Shown piece by piece: positions 8,722-14,908 of a stretch of 14,908 bases of DNA. The stretch is taken from assembly GCA_016717145.1 (NCBI GenBank), contig JADKGD010000005.1:1-14908 (forward strand), written 5' to 3'. Made by a program: the position numbers and the translations under genes. Each line of letters begins with the position of its first letter. The stretch's first letter is position 1. Below the pieces are notes generated by a model that worked only from the letters and a program-made list of their open reading frames with translations, was not told the DNA's origin and did no database searches. This DNA is from Saprospiraceae bacterium. GTDB taxonomy: Bacteria > Bacteroidota > Bacteroidia > Chitinophagales > Saprospiraceae.

Positions 8722-8831
8722 TAAAACTAACAGTTTGAAAATTTTGAAAAATTAAAACTATGAGGATTTAAATAGAATTAAGCCACATACATATTGTATA
8801 ATATACTGACGAATTAAATATTTAGTCTACA

Positions 8832-9962
8832 TCAATTTGTGGAAAATTTTTGATAATTTAAGACCATTTTATCCCAAGAGAAATTAGTTACGGTATAAGT
8901 CCCGCTTTCATCATTAAACAAATTATTTCCATCACACAAATTTTTAATTCTTGAAGTCCATGCTGTTGCATCGCCAGAGATTACCAGAAAACCATTTTTT
9001 CCGTCATGAATGGCATCTGTTATGCCTTCAAGACTAGCTGCCAAACTGTTTTCTCCCTTACAGCAGCTTCCAGGCAACAAGGCCAAACCTTCCATATCGC
9101 CATCCACATGAATGTTTGGCAAAACGACAACCGATGCTTGATGTATCCAAAAATCACGTCCCAGGTCTGTAAGTTTACCACATAATTTCACTCGGTCAGA
9201 CCTGGATGATAAGGATAATAAATGAGTTGAATCGTTTGTTAAACCCATCAATAATTCCAGATTATTCAACATAGTTTTTGGCAACAATTTTAGCCAAAAT
9301 GAGGATGAATGATCAATATGACCTATGTGTAAAATACATAATTATTGTCAAGCAAGGGCATAACTTCAGCGACAAACCAACTGAAACCTTCCTTCTGACC
9401 GGTCTGCCCAGTGCGAGAATTATTTTCTTATTTTTGTAGTCTAAGTTTATTTTATCATACATAGTTGTTTTTATATCATCGAATGAAGGTGGTTAATGCC
9501 TCACGCTTGCCATCTACGCCGTTACTAACTACATGTAGCTTTTCCATAGGGAAGCCTCTTTTTATACATGCCTCTTTTGTAGCATTACTCACACAAATAA
9601 AAGCATCATAAGTAAACATTCCGGGAATAATATAACGTTGATACAATCTTACCGGAAAAACAACATCCAAACCATGTAACGTCACCACAACTTTTCGCTT
9701 CATGGGATTAAGTGCTAACATTGTAAACATTGCTCCCATCAAACCATCATTCAGATGGATAAGCTCAACTTCGATAAAGTTTCAACATTTTATTAAACCT
9801 TATTCTTAGCTTTATAAAAAATGTCGCAATACGCTCTTTACCCTCATATTTTATTACATGTACAGTGTCAAAGTTTTGAAATCTATTAATAAGTTCAAAA
9901 CTCTGTTTTTCCATACCACCATGTGCCGGAGGGTATTTGTGCGTTATAAATAGGATGGTCAA
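8832..9962 (-). CDS. GT4-family glycosyltransferase, second of a tandem pair, frameshifted
   Basis: The start, read on the - strand, is TTG at 9962 giving (M)TILFITHKYPPAHGGMEKQS, the typical GT4 N-terminal loop; no in-frame ATG is near. A short break near 9765-9775 is followed by IHLNDGLMGAMFTMLALNP (about 9775-9715), VVVTLHGLDVVFPVR and FICVSNATKEACIKRGFP, the normal end of the acceptor domain. After several breaks (9480-9290) the donor domain resumes with GFSWFVAEVMPLLDNNYVFY and VVLPNIHVDGDMEGFGLVAL (about 9130-9070); the Glu pair there fits E-x7-E once one indel is allowed for. The C-terminus (AASLEGITDAIHDGKNGFLV onward) is intact to the stop at 8832. The length is about 375 residues. 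It begins only 11 bases after the stop of the first glycosyltransferase, so the two are likely co-translated. The substrate is unknown. Confidence 0.83.
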
Positions 9963-9973
9963 ATGTCTAAATT

Positions 9974-11145
9974 TTATACCGCAATTTCTTGGTTGTTTGC
10001 AGACGATACCAATATTTCCAGATCCCTAAAATAAATATCAGTAAGTGTACTCCATTTAATTTTTGTATGCGCAAGTCCATTCTGAATAATTTTACTTCTC
10101 AAATTTTGGTCCTTTAGTAATTTATCAATATTCCGAATATAATCATGCGCATTAAAAGCATCACAAAGTAAACCATTAAGACCATCTTCAACGAGGCCAG
10201 CCGAACCACCACCATTTGCGATCACAACTGGCAGACCTGAAGCCATTGCTTCTGACACAACATTACCATAGGATTCTGTCACCGATGTAAAAAGAAATAC
10301 ATCACATGATGCGTAAGTTAAAGCCAGCTCAGTATGAGATAATTGCCCAAGAAAAAGCATTTGGCATGGCTATTTTCAGATCATCCATAGCTACTCCACC
10401 GCCGACCACGATAATATTGTACGGTAAATCCTCAATCTGGAAACCTGCATAAATTTGGATTAGGGTCTTTAGATTTTTTCCAAACCAGACGACTGGCAAA
10501 ATGGATATTTGGCTTCTTATTTCCTAAAGTTTATAAATATGACTTGTATCTCTTTGATTGATCAAATTGTATGGAATCAAGACCACGGGCCAAATCTTCA
10601 TATTTGAACTTCGGCAAAACCAAGTGATACTAACTCTTTGTGATCACTGCTGTAGGAATATAGACTAACGAACATTTGAAGTAAAACTTCTTCAACCATT
10701 TATCATCAATTGCTTTACGGATCTACAAACAGTTTAAAATGCTCCATATAATAATCAACGTAAGAAAGAAAATGTGTATGATAAATACTCGATTACCGGT
10801 ATCTCGTGATCATGGGCAAAGTCAAGTCCCAACTTGCCCAGCAGAGATGGTGTAGAGATATGGATCACATCTGGAGCAAATTCATGAAGTCTTGAATATA
10901 GTTTTGATTTATTAAAAATGGAATGGCCATTTTATAATTTTTGTTGAATGGAATAGTAATGGCAGGTACTTCAAAAACCTCATACCCAAAATGTACTTTA
11001 GGGTTTCACCTCACATAAAAAGAAATTCAAATTTATGGTCCGGGATGCTATTAATGACCTGAAAAATAGTAAGGAGATGCTCCAACTCAAATTCTTCAAC
11101 CAAAATCTCTGCAAAAAAAAAGACAACTTTTATTTTAGCTTTCAT
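9974..11145 (-). CDS. GT4-family glycosyltransferase, first of a tandem pair, frameshifted
   Basis: The ATG at 11145 starts MKAKIKVVFF, continuing as FAEILVEEF after a T-run that probably carries an indel (11115-11123). Scattered blocks follow: INSIPDHKFEFLF (about 11055-11015), VPAITIPFNKNYKMAIP (about 10970-10920), FAPDVIHISTPSLLGKLGLD (about 10880-10820) and KPNIHFASRLVWEKNLKTLI (about 10520-10460). From 10360 the frame is intact: FLGQLSHTELALTYASCDVF, then TESYGNVVSEAMASGLPVV with the E-x7-E donor-site motif, and GLVEDGLNGLLCDAFNAHDY. The layout matches GDP-mannose-dependent alpha-mannosyltransferase and PimB/MgtA-like enzymes. The length is about 390 residues, acting at the cytoplasmic membrane. 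It follows the acyltransferase gene by about 80 bases and precedes the second glycosyltransferase by 11, which suggests a membrane-lipid glycosylation step. That role is inferred from context. Confidence 0.85.
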
Positions 11146-11227
11146 ATACTTTAGTTTTTATGTAAAGAAGACCATAATTTCAATCGAAATCCGTTTTAAT
11201 ATCCTTAGTCTTTAGACTTGCCCAAAT

Positions 11228-12967
11228 TTATACTTCAATTTTAATATACATCAAAATCATAGCATTACTAAATGATGAGTCAACATTAAGCAAGAAAATC
11301 TTAGCATTCCAGCTAAGATATTTTTTTTATCAAAATGGGTAACTTCAATTTTGCAGTTCTATTTCTTCAATCATTTGATCTTATAGATTTCAGATCATCC
11401 AAATTTAATTTCTGTATCATATCGAGTTCCTTTTTTAAGTGCTGAATGAAACGCCTTTTTCGGGGCACATGTAAAGCCAACTCAAAATCAAATGTCTCTT
11501 TTTAAGATACTCCACTCTAAGAGAACGACCGTAATATGAATATTGATTGCTTATGATAGCAGCGCCTATTAAATATTATACATGTCGGATATTTTGCGGC
11601 AACATCCATAATGCCCTTCCATTGCAGAAATAAAGGCATTGGTCGAAGCTGGTAAGTCAGGTAGCAAATGCCCCGCTCACTTAATATCGATTCAGAAAAT
11701 ACTTGTTTAAAGGGACCGACAAATAAAACAAGTTGCTGGTATAAAACCCTTAATGCCAAAATTATTGCTATGATTTAGTTGCCCGATGCCAATTCTGTAC
11801 TGATCCTGCTATTTGTGAATTTACTTTGTCCCACAATATTAAATGATGGTGTTAGTCATTACATTTGTCTCGCATCCAGACCTCCAACCATACCTTCCCC
11901 AACCCTCTCTGAACCACACTTCCCGCAGCCGACCGATTCCCTATCTTCAAACCCGGCAAACCTTCAAATTGAGTAAAAATGCTGATAATCACCGGACCAA
12001 AAAGCATCTGATCTGCTGTAAATAATTTTAGAATCTCATGGTCCAATGCAAGTTTAGCTATTGGCATAGTGGTCTTCTATTTGATGCTCATTCTTTTAAA
12101 ATGACCAATATGTATAATCCTAGGTTTTTTGTATAATTTGCCCAAAAGATATGTCCTTTGTCCCCAAGAAATCAGGAAAACAATTGAATATCGGAATAGC
12201 GAATCCTGTCCGGGAGACTGTAATTAGGATTTCCTATTCTGACTGTTACATTTTTATTTACTTTAGTTTTCATTATCGGGAAGGCAGGTATGCAGTACGC
12301 AGCATACCATTTATAGAAGATAGTATATAAAACAAATCACTATTACGTGCCTGAAAATACATAGGAATTATTTTGACTCCTGACTTTTTTACAAATTTCA
12401 TGGCGCATTGATCCCAGCGTTTTTATCTTCTATTATACCAAAGACACCACTGTTTAAGGAAGAAACTTCACCGGCTGGAAAGATCCGAGGGGCAAACCCA
12501 TTTTCAATTGTTCCATTGCTGATCTGATGCCTCCTAAGCTAGTGGAAAGTCTGTTTACGGTTTTCAAAAGGATTTTACAGCACAGATATGGTCTTTTAGT
12601 GGACCTATCTTAGCTGAGTAAAAATTAGCCATGATTTTGCTATCAGGATGTTAGTCAGTAATCACTTAACATAATTAAACCGTCTATTCCACCAAGAGGA
12701 TGATTGTCCACAATAATATATGGATCCGATCCGGGAAGTCTTTTAAGATCATCATCAAAGAAATCAAGACTTGGACATGCAGTTCTTCCAGGAGCGGTAT
12801 CAACAAAATTCAGACCTGACAGATGAAAATATTTATCATAAATCACATTTAATTTATTGATACTAAGCTAATCCATTGCTTTTTATTAGCGATAGTAGCT
12901 ACCTATGGTTCCATATTTGTCTATTTGGAAAGTTTTTTGCGATGTCTACTGACGTGACTATAGGCAT
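11228..12967 (-). CDS. OlsF-like bifunctional acyltransferase (lysophospholipid acyltransferase + GNAT-type N-acyltransferase), heavily frameshifted
   Basis: I chose the ATG at 12967 (MPIVTSVDIAK) because that N-terminus resembles the family better than the ATG at 13002, whose frame stops at once. The N-terminal half is a PlsC-type O-acyltransferase: NVIYDKYFHLSGLNFVDT, then IIVDNHPLGGIDGLIML (about 12715-12665, the NH...D catalytic motif), APRIFPAGEVS (about 12495-12464), KFVKKSGVKIIPMYFQARNS (about 12400-12340) and LRTAYLPS (about 12297-12270). The C-terminal half matches the hemolysin/OlsB-like GNAT domain: LREVWFREVGEG (about 11930-11890), PMPLFLQWKGIMDVAAKYP (about 11640-11585), YLIGAAIISNQYSYYGRSL (about 11575-11520) and LIKKYLSWNAKIFLLNVDSS (about 11325-11265). 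Fused proteins of this kind (OlsF in Flavobacterium and Serratia) make ornithine-type amino lipids by N- and then O-acylation; the amino acid used here is unknown. Expected length is about 580-600 residues. The stop at 11228 is the first in the last good frame. Confidence 0.75.
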
Positions 12968-13002
12968 AATTAAATCTGTTTGATAAGATCAGAAGCAGTC
13001 AT

Positions 13003-13265
13003 TAACTCAGATTATCATTAAGTCAAATTAAATAAAATTCAAAATTTTCATTGCTTAATACTGATCCGGATGATTCATGAAGTGATGACTTAGCTTTAGA
13101 TAATAATGTCATATTAACTGAATCCAAAGCAAACGTTAATTAAAGTTATGCCTACGTTTATTCGATAAAACATAACAAAACCTGTAAGGTCTGGGGCCAA
13201 GATTAAAAAGGTAGCTGACGTCGTTCCGCCAGCTACCCTCATCTAACTATACAAAATAAAAGTTG
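13003..13265. other. Intergenic region between lipoprotein and acyltransferase genes
   Basis: This 263-base region holds the intrinsic terminator at 13205-13237 and, closer to 13003, the probable promoter of the acyltransferase-glycosyltransferase operon on the - strand. I saw no clear TTG/TAnnTTTG pair at the right spacing. Confidence 0.4.
13205..13237 (-). terminator. Intrinsic terminator of the beta-helix lipoprotein gene
   Basis: On the - strand GGTAGCTG (13237-13230) pairs with CAGCTACC (13217-13210) to form a perfect 8-bp, GC-containing stem, followed at once by TTTTT (13209-13205). It lies about 30 bases past the lipoprotein stop. This is a textbook Rho-independent terminator and separates the lipoprotein gene from the acyltransferase operon. 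Confidence 0.8.
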
Positions 13266-14632
13266 TTATTCAGATATTAAAATCCAAACAATTTGTTTTA
13301 ATAATCTTTGTGTTTGTGCGTCAAAATTAGTCCAACCTTCTGTCCAGTCAGTTAAGTTAAATGCACCCACACCGTGGTATTTGAGTCAAAACTCGACGGA
13401 AGCGTAACACCACCAGTTGCAATAAACAATGAACCGCTTTTAGGCAGTAATCCCGGTTCCGGAAACCGTATTATAAGTAGCTTTATCCCAAAGTTGAAGG
13501 GTCAATTCCAAACTATTATTTTTCTAGCCGCATCTTTTAATTTAGCTTTCCATCTTCCGACTAATATTCCTTTTACCGATTCCAGCCATGATCAAACCTC
13601 TGAAATCAGATTTGTCTGCCACAAATAATGCTTTACTGAGTGCGTCCTGTGTTCAATACCACCCTTAGAAATGCGCCTACTACCAAACAATTGTATGCAG
13701 ATAGTGCAGAATTTCTTCTTTAATCTGAATCCTGAACGGAATTTTTTGCATCCGGTGTCTCTTCTCCAATGAATATAGAAATATAAGCAATTACAGCTAG
13801 TTTGCGGCGTAGCGTCTGAGCTCTGCTATCATTATCAGATTCAAATCCGTTAGAATCTGAACACACATTGGATCAGTCACTTTAGGGTCTCTGAATGAAA
13901 GTCCATATTGCACTAATCCCGAAAATCCCCAGTCCGTGTCAAAGTCATCATCGACGTTCTTGTATGATATCAAATGTTTTGGATTTACGCTACCACCAAA
14001 ACAGCCCAAACCATCATCACCATTGTGCGAAACCGAAGCAAAACCTATTAGTGTTGCCATTACCTAGCACCACCGAGTGTCAAGTCCGTTGACTTCTTTG
14101 ACTGTTTCCAAAGGCAAGCACGCCAAACTCATCCTCACATATTTGAGAATACCGGAATTATCAATATATCAACATCACCACCAAAACGTAGAGATATTCT
14201 CGCCTTCTATTGTTGTAGGGTTTCTATTTACTTTAGCTTTACCAAAACAATTACACCAAACCCCAATCACCAAGATTTCTTGACCCCCTTTGCCTTGATT
14301 TGGATGTAAAAACAATTGGTTTTGTTACCGTACCTTCTGCTACGACCTTTGCACCCCGCTTACGATAAGCTAAGCTTTTGTCGCTTCTATCACCTTGATA
14401 ATGGTACCTGGTTCAATAGTTAAAGTAGCGCTCACTCAATATAAACAAAACCTTCAAGTAAATATTTGTTTTTCGCTGCCCAGGTTGTATTGCGGTAATA
14501 CTTCCTTTAATTGTCAGATCTTTACCTGGTCTAACAGGATCTGTAGTGTCTTCGTATCATTGATATATGATGTCAGCATGATTAAGCCTATCGCTAAAAT
14601 ACTGAAAAGAAATTTAAACTGAGAGTTTGTTG
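13266..14632 (-). CDS. Surface lipoprotein with right-handed beta-helix-like fold, frameshifted
   Basis: The hydrophobic segment KFLFSILAIGLIMLTSYIND (about 14617-14558) looks like a lipoprotein signal, but the expected lipobox Cys is read as Tyr (TAT at 14567-14565). No ATG is visible in frame before it, so the start is approximate. The mature part reads, across frames, DLTIKGSITA, KNKYLLEGFVYIE, ATLTIEPGTII, GAKVVAEGTVTKPIVFTSNQ (about 14355-14295), GKAKVNRNPTTIEGE, LKYVRMSLA (about 14145-14120), then in one intact frame SVSHNGDDGLGCFGGSVNPK and DDDFDTDWGFSGLVQYGLSF (about 14035-13890). The C-terminus carries DWTEGWTNFDAQTQ (about 13345-13302). Secreted Bacteroidota proteins with this TLTIEPGTII...IVFTSN...FGG...DDDFDTDWG order are usually annotated as hypothetical surface lipoproteins. 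The function is unknown; it would sit on the outer membrane. The stop is 13266, or 13298 in another frame. Confidence 0.75.
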
Positions 14633-14677
14633 TAAAATGTCGAATTTAATGGTTTATTAATAATTACTCTATTTACT

Positions 14678-14908
14678 TTATTTTTGGAGTCGACAGGCCG
14701 CCAATGGGTTCGTAGGTCTTATAGCTAAAGTAATTCCTTCCTCCTGGGCAACAATAATTTGATCCTCTTCACTCTCAGCCATAAATGTCTGCATCGGCGT
14801 GATTTTATTGTTTCTGTCTGTGTCCTGTATCAATCTGAATTTTGATTCAAAATATCCTGGAACACCGGCTTTAATTTCAAGTTTTCCAAAGATCTTTGAT
14901 ATGTTAAT
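14678..14908 (-). CDS. 3' end of an unidentified gene (continues past the window)
   Basis: The frame is open from the right window edge to the stop at 14680-14678, giving 76 residues: FGKLEIKAGVPGYFESKFRL, DTDRNNKITPMQTFMAESEE, then EEGITLAIRPTNPLA near the C-terminus. The stop is about 45 bases before the likely start of the lipoprotein gene on the same strand, so the two may be co-transcribed. Codon pattern and the absence of stops suggest a real gene, but I do not recognise the family. Surface lipoproteins like the next gene are often paired with TonB-dependent receptors, yet this C-terminus does not end like an outer-membrane barrel. Confidence 0.5.
   Translation of the reverse strand: MNISKIFGKLEIKAGVPGYFESKFRLIQDTDRNNKITPMQTFMAESEEDQIIVAQEEGITLAIRPTNPLAACRLQK

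Noticed and set aside
11779..12025. + strand reading frames of 60-65 residues
   Set aside because: They are antisense to the acyltransferase C-terminal domain, whose motifs are visible on the - strand.
697..13002. Alternative genetic code or programmed frameshifting as the cause of the broken genes
   Set aside because: Similarity resumes in different frames rather than across in-frame stops, and breaks occur many times per gene without a shared slippery motif.
13374..14622. Several + strand reading frames
   Set aside because: They are antisense shadows of the beta-helix lipoprotein, which is recognisable on the - strand.
1..14908. tRNA, rRNA or CRISPR array
   Set aside because: No T-loop-like GTTCRA context with a cloverleaf, no rRNA core sequence and no regularly spaced short repeats were seen.

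Overview
This window reads as an AT-rich Bacteroidota chromosome segment. The evidence is the protein types: a GH130-type glycosidase with a large GT4 partner, a fused OlsF-like aminolipid acyltransferase, and a beta-helix surface lipoprotein with a strongly acidic DDDFDTDWG-type core. An affiliation near Saprospiria is a guess. I found no rRNA, tRNA or CRISPR array, and no identifiable transposase.

Layout. The left half is on the + strand: the 3' part of a GH130 protein (3-707), a long GT4 glycosyltransferase (697-3029), a 1.3 kb stretch without a convincing gene that holds two diverged copies of a ~115 bp repeat, then a tight pair made of an LpxH-like metallophosphoesterase (4389-5259) and an MJ1255-type glycosyltransferase (5276-6254). 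The right half is on the - strand. Read 5' to 3' on that strand it holds the 3' end of an unknown gene (14908-14678), a beta-helix lipoprotein (about 14630-13266), a clear intrinsic terminator (13237-13205), an OlsF-like bifunctional acyltransferase (12967-11228), two tandem GT4 glycosyltransferases (11145-9974 and 9962-8832), a secreted endonuclease/exonuclease/phosphatase-fold hydrolase (8624-7648) and a secreted protein of unknown function (7325 to about 6352). The + and - halves converge near 6.3-6.45 kb, where there is an 18-bp perfect palindrome.

Function. Most recognisable genes act on glycans, lipids or the cell envelope: glycosyl transfer (four genes), phosphorolysis or hydrolysis of mannosides (GH130), acylation of an amino lipid (OlsF-like), phosphoester cleavage (two genes) and a surface lipoprotein. 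The OlsF-like gene followed closely by two glycosyltransferases suggests a membrane lipid or glycolipid cassette. That is inference from order and spacing only.

Sequence quality. Almost every gene is cut by several frameshifts, yet the protein similarity continues in another frame, on both strands and in unrelated genes. This looks more like uncorrected single-base indels from long reads than true gene decay. I therefore annotate whole genes across the breaks; internal coordinates of the breaks are approximate.
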